DNA of 37,319 nucleotides, from NCBI RefSeq assembly GCF_022695985.1, contig NZ_JAAPBF010000050.1:1-37319 (forward strand), in the 5' to 3' direction. Shown piece by piece: positions 15,688 to 21,910 of this stretch. Positions within the stretch are counted from its first letter, which is position 1. Each line of letters starts with the position of its first letter. The notes under the pieces were generated by a model. That model was not told the origin of the DNA. It searched no databases and saw only the letters and a list, made by a program, of their open reading frames with translations. The position numbers and the translations under genes were made by a program. The DNA comes from Streptomyces sp. NP-1717 (GTDB lineage Bacteria > Actinomycetota > Actinomycetes > Streptomycetales > Streptomycetaceae).

Positions 15688-16563
15688 TTAGGCGACGCCG
15701 CTCGTGATCCCGTCCTCGTCGGCGGCCACGGCCGGTGCCTCGGCGGACGCCTTCCCGAGCCGCGTGAGCCGGGCCACGAGCGCCGCCGGGTCGTCGGCGT
15801 GGAAGCGGACCGCCGTCGCCGTGCCGCGTCCGCCCATCGGCCGTACGAACTCGACCGGCTCGGTCAGGTCCACGCGTACGGTCGTCTGGCCGCCCACGAT
15901 CAGGTCGAGCGTCCCGCCGGGCTCGTCGATCCTGATCAACGAACCGTCGGGGTAACGGCGTTCGACACGTACCGAGCTGATCCGGCCGCTCGCGATCGGC
16001 ATGTCGAACAGCGCGCCCCAGCGCACCCGGAGCGACCCGTCCGCGCCGACGACATGCGGCCGGGTGACGCAGGCCGCGTGCAGGGCGAGCACCATCAGCA
16101 CGCCGTACACGTCCAGCACCAGCACGATCATGTGCACCAGCGGCCAGGGGATGAGCATCGCCAGCGCCACGGTCTCCACGACGGACACGAAGAGCAGCCC
16201 GTACATCATCGCCGTCTGCGGTCCGGTGTACGGAGCGGCGAGATCGCCCTCGCGTACGCCGTGGCGGCGCCGGGCCACCCACCGTACGAGGCTCGTCACC
16301 CCCCGTGCCTCGTTGACGAGCAGCCGGCGCGCGGTGGCCGGTACGGCGGTCTCGAAAGCCCGCGCGAGGGCGGCCCGGCGCTCGGCTCCGGCGAGGCGCG
16401 CCGCCTTGTAGTGCCGCCGCACCAGCACGGCCTCGATCGCCACGACCGTGAGCACTACGGCCTCGGCGGTCCAGATCACCGGCGCCGGGACATCCACGCC
16501 GGCCAGCAGACACACGACCAGCGTGATCTCGGCGGGCACCATCACCCACAGGACCTTGTTCAT
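15688..16563 (-). CDS. Integral membrane protein of unknown function, coupled to MerR regulator
   Basis: 291 residues. Two TM helices at about 3-45 (KVLWVMVPAEITLVVCLLAG and PVIWTAEAVVLTVVAIEAVL) are followed by a basic cytoplasmic region. Two or three more helices lie at about 120-170 (MMYGLLFVSVVETVALAMLI, VHMIVLVLDVYGVLMVLALH). The C-terminal ~120 residues form a beta-rich soluble domain (RYPDGSLIRIDEPGGTLDLIVGG, EPVEFVRP). I do not recognise a family with known function. Its ATG overlaps the stop of the MerR gene (ATGA), so it is the likely regulated partner of that regulator. Confidence 0.82.
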   Translation of the reverse strand: MNKVLWVMVPAEITLVVCLLAGVDVPAPVIWTAEAVVLTVVAIEAVLVRRHYKAARLAGAERRAALARAFETAVPATARRLLVNEARGVTSLVRWVARRRHGVREGDLAAPYTGPQTAMMYGLLFVSVVETVALAMLIPWPLVHMIVLVLDVYGVLMVLALHAACVTRPHVVGADGSLRVRWGALFDMPIASGRISSVRVERRYPDGSLIRIDEPGGTLDLIVGGQTTVRVDLTEPVEFVRPMGGRGTATAVRFHADDPAALVARLTRLGKASAEAPAVAADEDGITSGVA

Positions 16564-17306
16564 CCCCGTCCCTCCCTGTGCATCCTCTTCGCGAGTTCTT
16601 CCATCACCTGCTGCGCCACCTCGGCCTGGGCGGGGGTGAAATCGGCGAGGAACGCGTCGCCGAACCCCTCCAGCTCGGGACCGTCCGCCGTCGCCAGTTC
16701 CGCCAGCACCTCCACCGGGATGACGGCCGCGAGCGCCTCGGCGAGCGGTCCGACGCGCGGATCGCCGGCCGCCGCGTCGGCGAGGTCGTCGAGCCGTTCG
16801 TAGAGCGCCAGGACGTCCGGGTCGCGCGTCAGCGGGAGGAGGGCGTCGTAGACGATCTCGTCGCCGCCGACCGTGTCGAGCAGCGTGAGGAGTTCGCGGT
16901 CCTTGGCCGCCATCGGCGAGGTGGTCTCCGGCATGGCCCCCAGCAGCCGCGCCAGCGCGGGCGACACCGGACCCTCGGGAGGCAGCGTCCCGGTCATCAG
17001 CTCGGCGAGCCTGCGCCGCCTGGTCCGGATCTCCTCCTCCTGCCGCGCCAGATCGGCGTCCAGCTCGCCGAGCACCTCGGCCAGCTCCCGCCCCGCGTCG
17101 TCGGCGAGCACGTCCCGCACCTCGTCCAGGCTGAGCCCCAGCTCCGACAGCCGCCGGATCCGGGCGAGGAGGACGGCGTCCCGCACGGTGTAGACGCGGT
17201 AGCCGTTGGCCCGCCGCTCGGGCTCCGGCAGCAGCCCCAGATGGTGGTAGTGCCGCACCGCCCGCGAGGTGACCCCCACGAGCGCGGCGATCTCTCCGAT
17301 GCGCAT
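16560..17306 (-). CDS. MerR-family transcriptional regulator
   Basis: 248-residue regulator. The N-terminal winged helix is clear: MRIGEIAALVGVTSRAVRHYHHLGLLPEPERRANGYRVY, then DAVLLARIRRLSELGLSLDEVRDVLAD. A coiled dimerisation helix follows (about 75-100). The C-terminal ~130 residues are acidic and helical and probably sense an effector; there is no MerR metal-binding Cys pattern, so an organic ligand is more likely. ATG 17306 is only 6 nt downstream of a -10 element, suggesting a leaderless transcript. The promoter has the 19-bp spacer and internal dyad expected for MerR-type autoregulation. It is the first gene of a two-gene operon with the membrane protein. Confidence 0.93.
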   Translation of the reverse strand: MRIGEIAALVGVTSRAVRHYHHLGLLPEPERRANGYRVYTVRDAVLLARIRRLSELGLSLDEVRDVLADDAGRELAEVLGELDADLARQEEEIRTRRRRLAELMTGTLPPEGPVSPALARLLGAMPETTSPMAAKDRELLTLLDTVGGDEIVYDALLPLTRDPDVLALYERLDDLADAAAGDPRVGPLAEALAAVIPVEVLAELATADGPELEGFGDAFLADFTPAQAEVAQQVMEELAKRMHREGRG

Positions 17307-17312
17307 GACCCC

Positions 17313-17343
17313 AGTAGAAACCCTGACGCTGCGACAAGGTCAA
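17313..17343 (-). promoter_or_regulatory. MerR-type promoter with 19-bp spacer and internal dyad
   Basis: On the minus strand, -35 TTGACC (17343-17338) and -10 TCTACT (17318-17313) are 19 bp apart, the long spacing typical of MerR-activated promoters. An imperfect dyad, ACCCTGACGC (17320-17329) and GCGACAAGGT (17331-17340), matching at 8 of 10 positions, fills the spacer. The start codon is 6 nt beyond the -10 hexamer. Confidence 0.7.
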
Positions 17344-17400
17344 GGCGGATCGGCCGGGCACCCGGGTGACCGGCCGGGCGGGTACCATGACGATCACGGC

Positions 17401-17803
17401 AGACGAGCCGGGCGGACGGCCGCGTGAAGATCCTGGATCTTCCCGAGGAACGTCCGGGCTCCACAGGGCAAGGTGGTGGGTAACGCCCACCCGGGGTGAC
17501 CCGCGGGACAGTGCCACAGAAAACAGACCGCCGGGGACCTCGGTCCCCGGTAAGGGTGAAACGGTGGTGTAAGAGACCACCAGCGCCCGAGGTGACTCGG
17601 GCGGCTAGGTAAACCCCACTTGGAGCAAGGTCAAGAGGGGCCGTCGTGAGACGGCCCTGCGCGGACGTCCGAGGGCTGCCCGCCCGAGTCCGCGGGTAGA
17701 CCGCACGAGGCCGGCGGCAACGCCGGCCCTAGATGGATGGCCGTCTCCCCGGCCGCCGCGAGGCGACCGGGCGACAGAACCCGGCGTACAGCCCGACTCG
17801 TCT
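17401..17803 (+). ncRNA. rnpB: RNase P RNA, bacterial class A
   Basis: Catalytic RNA of RNase P, which matures tRNA 5' ends. The conserved cores are in order: GAGGAACGTCCGGGCTCC near 17441, ACAGTGCCACAGAAA near 17510, AAGGGTGAAACGGTGGTGTA near 17553, and the 3' ACAGAACCCGGCGTACAG near 17775. Helix P1 is formed by 17401-17413 pairing with 17791-17803, with one mismatch. About 403 nt is a normal actinobacterial size. A TACCAT -10-like box lies at 17383-17388. The last 20 bases are also the beginning of a 26-bp repeat found again at 19281, so the 3' end may have been supplied by an integrated element while the RNA stayed intact. Confidence 0.97.
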
Positions 17804-17809
17804 GCCGCT
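17784..17809 (+). repeat. Left attachment-like repeat (attL candidate) in rnpB 3' end
   Basis: 26 bp identical to 19281-19306, beginning GCGTACAGCCCGACTCGTCT and ending GCCGCT. The first 20 bases are the RNase P RNA 3' terminus. The stop codon of the Fic gene (17808-17810) overlaps the last 2 bases. Confidence 0.75.
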
Positions 17810-18371
17810 ACCTGATGAGCTCGTCGAGTAGCTGCTCCAACAGATCGTTGTCACCGAGGAAGCTCTTCACCGAGGCGTCCTCGTTGCGTTGAGGGTCCAT
17901 GCCCGACCAGTTCAGAACGTATCCCGCGTCGGTGCTGAGCTGGGCAAGGAACGCCCGCTGGGCGCGGCCGTTGCCCTCGCGGAACGGGTGGAGGACGTTC
18001 AGGTCGCCGTACAACGCGGCCAGTTGGATGACGAACGCCTGCCGGTGGAGATTTTGCAGGTGGCCGGAGGAGGCGAGACGACCGAAGACCTCTCCGGCGT
18101 AGGACACCAGGTTTCTCGCCGGACAGAACGGTGTGCGCTTGGCGATGTTCACTGTGCGTAACTCGCCTGCCCACGCATAGATGTCACCGAAGATCGTGGC
18201 ATGGAACGCTCGGAGATGGCCGAGGTCGTACGTGCCGGGTAGGGGGCGTTCGGCGAGCATGACGAGGCGCGCCCTGGTGATGTCCGCCTCCGCTGACGCG
18301 AGCAGCTGATGGTCGCTGATGCCGAGATTGTTGCGCAGCACGCCGTTGGGCAGGGTGTACGGATCGTTCAC
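17808..18371 (-). CDS. fic: Fic-family toxin (probable AMPylating toxin)
   Basis: 187-residue stand-alone Fic domain. The active-site loop HPFREGNGRAQR (128-139) has the full HxFx(D/E)GNGRxxR motif: H128 for catalysis, E132 for Mg, and N134 and R136/R139 for ATP phosphates. It is therefore an AMP-transferase type and not Doc (which has a different loop). No inhibitory helix with [ST]xxxE[GN] occurs within this protein, so it is a class I Fic needing a separate antitoxin, which is the upstream gene. GTG 18371 overlaps that gene's stop (GTGA). Relatives such as VbhT and FicT AMPylate DNA gyrase and topoisomerase IV; whether this one does is inferred. Its stop codon lies on the attL repeat. Confidence 0.92.
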   Translation of the reverse strand: MNDPYTLPNGVLRNNLGISDHQLLASAEADITRARLVMLAERPLPGTYDLGHLRAFHATIFGDIYAWAGELRTVNIAKRTPFCPARNLVSYAGEVFGRLASSGHLQNLHRQAFVIQLAALYGDLNVLHPFREGNGRAQRAFLAQLSTDAGYVLNWSGMDPQRNEDASVKSFLGDNDLLEQLLDELIR

Positions 18372-18718
18372 CCTGCCCGCCGCTCCGAAGTCCGGCGGTG
18401 ACGGGCGATCGCGCGGGCGACAAGGGTGTCCGCGTCGAGGTCGCCCTGCACGTATGCCTCGGTGTCGCGGTCTGAGGCAGGGGAGGCCTGGAGTCCCTCG
18501 GCCTCGATGGAGCCGGTGGCAGAGGCGACGGCCGCACGTCGTGCAGCTCGGCCGCTCAGCGCCTCGAACGCCTCGACGGACAGGAGAACGCCCTGGGGCT
18601 TGCGGTGGGCGCCGATCAGGACCGGGTCGGCATCCGCGCCGGACTCCGACAGGTCGGTCAGGATCCGCGACAGTCGCGCGCGCGCGTCGCTGACGGTCAC
18701 GACCTCATGAATTTCCAC
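18368..18718 (-). CDS. Antitoxin: Phd/YefM-like N-terminus plus VbhA-like Fic-inhibition motif
   Basis: 116 residues. The first ~55 look like a Phd/YefM DNA-binding antitoxin domain (EVVTVSDARARLSRILTDL, then PVLIGAHRKPQGVLLSVEAFEAL). The C-terminal half carries S70-IEA-E74-G75, matching the [ST]xxxE[GN] inhibition motif by which VbhA-type antitoxins block ATP binding in Fic proteins, followed by an EAYVQGDLDADTLVARAIA helix also typical of VbhA-like proteins. So it can plausibly bind the operator and the toxin with separate parts. It precedes fic and overlaps it by 4 nt, the usual antitoxin-first order. GTG 18718 is the start. The domain calls come from motif recognition only. Confidence 0.82.
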   Translation of the reverse strand: MEIHEVVTVSDARARLSRILTDLSESGADADPVLIGAHRKPQGVLLSVEAFEALSGRAARRAAVASATGSIEAEGLQASPASDRDTEAYVQGDLDADTLVARAIARHRRTSERRAG

Positions 18719-18751
18719 GCTGTCACCGTACCCGTATAGAGGCCTTATTCC

Positions 18752-18776
18752 TGTACAGATTCTAGTACGGATTCTG
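18752..18776 (-). promoter_or_regulatory. Operator/promoter region of the toxin-antitoxin operon
   Basis: Two tandem 12-bp repeats, GTACAGATTCTA (18753-18764) and GTACGGATTCTG (18765-18776), lie 35-58 nt upstream of the antitoxin start. The first overlaps TGTACA (18752-18757), the core hexamer recognised by YefM antitoxins. A minus-strand TATACG -10-like element at 18738-18733 would place the repeats over the -35 region. Autorepression by the Phd-like domain is expected. Confidence 0.5.
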
Positions 18777-18884
18777 GTGAGTGTCCCGACTCCGGCGGCC
18801 CTGGGGTATCCCCAGCGGTGATGCCGTCTGCCTCGGACGCTTCGGTCGATGTGGCAGGGTGCGGTGCGCTCCTAACTTCGCGGT

Positions 18885-19283
18885 ATGACCGCTTTGGAAG
18901 TGCGAAATCTGCACAAGCGTTACGGGCACCACGTTGCCGTCGATGACGTCTCCTTCACCGTTGAGGAGGGGAAGATCTTCGGCATCATCGGGCCCAACGC
19001 CGCCGGCAAGACGACGACCGTCGAGAGCATCGCCGGGCTGCGGACGCCCGATTCGGGCTCGATCTCCGTGCTGGGACTCGACCCGGTCAGGGACTGGGCG
19101 GAGGTGCGTGAGCGACTCGGCGGCTCTACAGCTCCTTCTATCGGGACCCCGTCGACTGGCGCGAGCTCTTGGAGCTCCTGGGTCTCACCGAGAAGCGCGA
19201 CTCCGTGGAGCGTCCTGCTCGCGCAGACGATTGTCGCGTTCGCCTCCGTGGTCGTCTCTGCGGCACTCATGATCCTCCTCGCG
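18885..19283 (+). pseudogene. Collapsed ABC transporter (ATPase N-terminus joined to permease fragment)
   Basis: ATG 18885 opens a normal ABC ATPase: LEVRNLHKRYGHHVAVDDVS, Walker A IIGPNAAGKTTT, then RTPDSGSISVLGLDPVRDW up to RERLGG. There the frame changes: LYSSFYRDPVDWRELLELLGLTEKRD, a typical segment ahead of the ABC signature, reads in another frame, and about 20 residues before it are missing. The signature, Walker B and the rest of the ATPase are gone. The sequence jumps to SVLLAQTIVAFASVVVSAALMILLAY, which looks like an ABC-2 permease helix, and stops at the attR repeat. So at least two deletions removed most of an ATPase-permease gene pair. TAACTT 6 nt before the ATG may be an old leaderless promoter. 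Confidence 0.82.
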
Positions 19284-19306
19284 TACAGCCCGACTCGTCT
19301 GCCGCT
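19281..19306 (+). repeat. Right attachment-like repeat (attR candidate), displaced rnpB tail
   Basis: 26 bp identical to 17784-17809. Only the last 20 nt of RNase P RNA plus 6 nt of flank are present, without any rnpB sequence upstream. It joins the permease remnant on the left to ordinary chromosomal sequence on the right. Confidence 0.75.
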
Positions 19307-19351
19307 CAGACCGGCTCCGCCCCGGCGTACGGCAGGGGTGAGGATGGGGGC

Positions 19352-19576
19352 ATGCCCCGACCTTCCGGATTCAGTTATGAGCGGCACACCGACGGCACCG
19401 TCGTCATCACGCACCAGGGGCGGGTCGCGAGCACGCTGCGCGGTGGGCGCGCCGACAAGTTCGTCGCGCAGGTCGAGGCGGGCGACGCCCAGTTGGTGAT
19501 GGCGCGGTGGACCGGGGCGTACAAATTCGGGAACGAGCGCGTGGCGCGTGACCACCCCCGGAACCGGGGGCGCTGA
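19352..19576 (+). CDS. Small conserved-looking hypothetical protein downstream of rnpB
   Basis: 74 residues, basic, beginning MPRPSGFSYERHTDGTVVITHQGR. A beta-hairpin-like stretch (GTVVITHQGRVASTLRGG) is followed by a short helix (ADKFVAQVEAGDAQLVMARWTGAYK). There is no signal peptide or TM segment. I do not recognise a function. GAGG lies upstream of ATG 19352, and composition is ordinary for Streptomyces, unlike the island. It was probably the original neighbour of rnpB before the island inserted. Some related-looking proteins are annotated only as hypothetical. Confidence 0.72.
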   Translation: MPRPSGFSYERHTDGTVVITHQGRVASTLRGGRADKFVAQVEAGDAQLVMARWTGAYKFGNERVARDHPRNRGR

Positions 19577-19588
19577 CGGGACGGGCGG

Positions 19589-19939
19589 TCACAGCTCCTC
19601 GGCGCGCAGGGCCAGGTCCTGGAGGATGTCCGCCGAGGAGACTTCCGGGCCGCCGGCGTCGTGGACGCGGGCCAGCGTCACGAAAGCGAGAGTGAACGCC
19701 CCCACCAGCTGTTCCACCGCGCCGCCGACCTCCCGGCCGAGCAGGGCGCTGAGTTCCTCGGGGGTCGCGTCCGCCGGGACCTCGACGCGGGGCATCGTCT
19801 CGTTGAGCAGTTCGGTCACGACGCCCATCTCGGCGTCCATGTCCTGCTCCTGACCGGTGTCCTCCTCAAGTCTGCGCTGCCAGTCACCGGCCTGCGTCAG
19901 GATGCCGATCACGCGCTTCAGGACCTCGCTCTGCTCCAT
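19589..19939 (-). CDS. Hypothetical acidic helical protein
   Basis: 116 residues, acidic, predicted almost entirely helical, with no signal peptide or TM segment. Visible stretches are LKRVIGILTQAGDWQRRLEE, MGVVTELLNETMPRVEVP, and a C-terminal GAVEQLVGAFTLAFVTLARVHDAGG. I do not recognise a family. It converges tail-to-tail with the 19352-19576 gene, 12 nt apart. ATG 19939 is the most upstream reasonable start. Confidence 0.68.
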   Translation of the reverse strand: MEQSEVLKRVIGILTQAGDWQRRLEEDTGQEQDMDAEMGVVTELLNETMPRVEVPADATPEELSALLGREVGGAVEQLVGAFTLAFVTLARVHDAGGPEVSSADILQDLALRAEEL

Positions 19940-20060
19940 GCCGTGAGCATAGGCGGGCGCGATGGGGCACGGGGGGAGCAGCGCGAGCCGGGGCCCCGGG
20001 TGCCGTAAGCCCCGGTGGAGACGACGACGGACCGAGGGCGGGCCCGCCCCGCCGATGAAC

Positions 20061-20944
20061 TTATGCCGCGGGGATCAGCGTGCCCGTGCCCGACACCCGG
20101 ACCCGTGCGTCGCCAGGTCGCAGCTCCACCGTCAGTACGCCCGGCCTGCCCATGTCCACGCCCTGATGGAGGGTGAGCACCGACGCCTCGGGTACGAGGC
20201 CCAGTTCACGCGCGTACGCGCCGAACGCCGCCGCCGCCGCGCCCGTCGCCGGGTCCTCGACCACGCCGCCCACCGGGAACGGGTCGCGTACGTGGAAGAC
20301 GTCCGTCGACTCGCGCCACACCAGCTGGACCGTGGTCAGCTCCAGCCGGTGCATCAGCGCTTCGAGGCGGGCGAAGTCGTAGTCGAGGTCCGCGAGCCGG
20401 GCGCGGGTCGCCGCGCCGAGGACGAGGTGGCGGGCACCGGCGTACGCGATGCGCGAGGGCAGGGCCGGGTCGAGATCGGCGGCCGGCCAGCCGAGCGCGC
20501 CCAGTGCCTCGGCGAGGTCGGCGTCGGCGACGTCCTCGACGTGCGGCTCGACGCTGGTGAGCGTGGCGCGCGGCGCGCCGCAGTCCCCGTCGGCGGTGAC
20601 CGTCACGGGTACGGTCCCGGCGGGCGTCCGGAAGACCAGGTCACCGCGCCGATCCGCTCCGCCAGCGCGATCGCGGTGGCGACGGTGGCGTGGCCGCAGA
20701 ACGGGACCTCGGCCTTCGGGCTGAAGTACCTGATGGTGAAGGTCCGTCCCGGCTCACCGGCGTCGTCCGGGGCCGCCGTCAGGAAGGCCGACTCGCTGTA
20801 CCCGAGGCCGGCGGCGATCGCGAGCATCGCGTCGTCCGTGAGCCCGGTGGCGTCGAGCACGACCCCGGCGGGGTTGCCCCCGGCGGGATCGGTCGAGAAG
20901 GCGGTGTAGCGCAGGACTTCGCCGGTCGGTGTGGGTTCGCTCAT
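20061..20944 (-). pseudogene. PhzF-family isomerase split by a -1 frameshift
   Basis: Two adjacent minus-strand frames together make one PhzF-like protein (~294 residues). The N-terminal part (20944 to about 20645) has AFSTDPAGGNPAGVVLDATGL, GYSESAFLTA with the family's catalytic Glu, and YFSPKAEVPFCGHATVATAIAL. It then leaves frame at AERIGA. The C-terminal part (from about 20644) reads GDLVFRTPAGTVPVTVTADG and ends with GGVVEDPATGAAAAAFGAY, a family hallmark. Adding one base near 20644 restores the whole protein. As written, the first frame ends at 20603 and the second could start at GTG 20606 (GTGA overlap), so split translation is formally possible. A sequencing error in a GC-rich run is the main alternative. 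Confidence 0.82.
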
Positions 20945-21013
20945 GCGCGTGCCAACGACGGCGGGCCGAGGGGCATTCCCGCCGCCCGCCCGCCGGGGAT
21001 CACGGGACAGCCC

Positions 21014-21769
21014 TTACCCCCGGCCGATGAACGGCATCGTCGTCGCCAGCACCGTCGCGAACTGGATGTTCGCCTCCAGCGGCAGCTCCGCCATGTGCAG
21101 CACCGTCGTCGCCACGTCCGCCGCGTCCATCACCGGCTCCACCGCCAGTTCGCCGTTGGCCTGCGGAACGCCCCGCTGCATGCGCTGCGTCATGTCCGTC
21201 GCCGCGTTGCCGATGTCGATCTGGCCGCACGCGATGCGGTACGGACGGCCGTCCAGCGACAGCGACTTGGTGAGTCCCGTGAGCGCGTGCTTCGTCGCCG
21301 TGTACGCCACCGACTCCGGGCGCGGCGCGTGCGCCGAGATGGAGCCGTTGTTGATGATCCGGCCGCCCTGCGGATCCTGGTCCTTCATCAGCCGGAACGC
21401 CGCCTGCGCGCAGAGGAACGAGCCCGTCAGATTGGTGTCGACGACCTTGCGCCAGGCGGAGTAGGGCAGATCCTCCAGCGGTACGCCGCCGGGGCCGAAC
21501 GTGCCCGCGTTGTTGAAGAGGAAGTCGATCCGCCCGTACCGCTCGCGCACCGTCTCGAAGAGCGCGTCCACGTCCTCGGGCCGCGCCACGTCCGTCGGGA
21601 CACGGATCAGGTCCGCGTCCGGCGCCAGCGCCGCCGTCTCCGCCAGGCGGTCGGCCTTCCGCCCCGCGAGGACCACCGACCAGCCCGCCCCGGCCAGGGC
21701 GAGCGAGACGCCCCGTCCGATGCCCGAACCCGCTCCCGTCACCACGGCGATCTTCCGCTCAGCACTCAT
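21014..21769 (-). CDS. Short-chain dehydrogenase/reductase (SDR)
   Basis: 251-residue classical SDR, NAD(P)-dependent oxidoreductase. The Rossmann motif TGAGSGIG is near residue 11, NNAG near 88, the catalytic Ser within [14 protein letters not shown], and the YxxxK pair in YTATK. RIIN and a [10 protein letters not shown] segment (cofactor-binding Asp) are also typical. Length is normal. Substrate not predictable. It is divergent from the phoD gene, about 140 bp apart. A few extra residues at the N-terminus (MSAERK) precede the fold, as usual. Confidence 0.93.
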   Translation of the reverse strand: MSAERKIAVVTGAGSGIGRGVSLALAGAGWSVVLAGRKADRLAETAALAPDADLIRVPTDVARPEDVDALFETVRERYGRIDFLFNNAGTFGPGGVPLEDLPYSAWRKVVDTNLTGSFLCAQAAFRLMKDQDPQGGRIINNGSISAHAPRPESVAYTATKHALTGLTKSLSLDGRPYRIACGQIDIGNAATDMTQRMQRGVPQANGELAVEPVMDAADVATTVLHMAELPLEANIQFATVLATTMPFIGRG

Positions 21770-21873
21770 GGGCCCGCAGCGTACGGGAGGAGGGGCGCGC
21801 ACGGGGAACTCATCGGGCGGACATCCCGATGTTGTGTACCCGACAACGATCGGACGTCGCGTACGGCTGCACT

Positions 21874-21898
21874 TCCCCTGACAACAGCCGTCAGGGGA
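21874..21898 (+). promoter_or_regulatory. Hairpin sequestering the phoD ribosome-binding site
   Basis: TCCCCTGAC (21874-21882) pairs perfectly with GTCAGGGGA (21890-21898) across a 7-nt loop. The right arm overlaps the Shine-Dalgarno sequence GGGGAGGGG (21894-21902), which lies 8 nt before ATG 21911. The structure could hold translation low unless melted. It might alternatively be part of an upstream terminator or an operator dyad. Confidence 0.45.
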
Positions 21899-21910
21899 GG
21901 GGCACATCAC

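Larger units (their letters stand above)
17784..19306. mobile_element. Small genomic island inserted at the rnpB 3' end
   Basis: A 1.5-kb segment lies between 26-bp perfect direct repeats at 17784-17809 and 19281-19306. The left copy completes rnpB; the right copy is a stranded rnpB 3' tail with no RNA upstream. This is the pattern left by site-specific integration at the 3' end of a structural RNA gene. Cargo is a Fic toxin, a Phd/VbhA-like antitoxin and a collapsed ABC-transporter gene. There is no integrase or excisionase, so the island is probably an eroded remnant kept by its addiction module. The mechanism is inferred; the repeats are directly visible. Confidence 0.7.

Noticed and set aside
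17401..17803. Open frames across the RNase P RNA region
   Set aside because: The conserved RNA core motifs and P1 pairing explain the sequence; the frames have no protein-like features.
20603..20944. N-terminal PhzF half as a separate gene
   Set aside because: It lacks the C-terminal lobe and its reading frame leaves the family sequence at AERIGA; better explained as one frameshifted gene.
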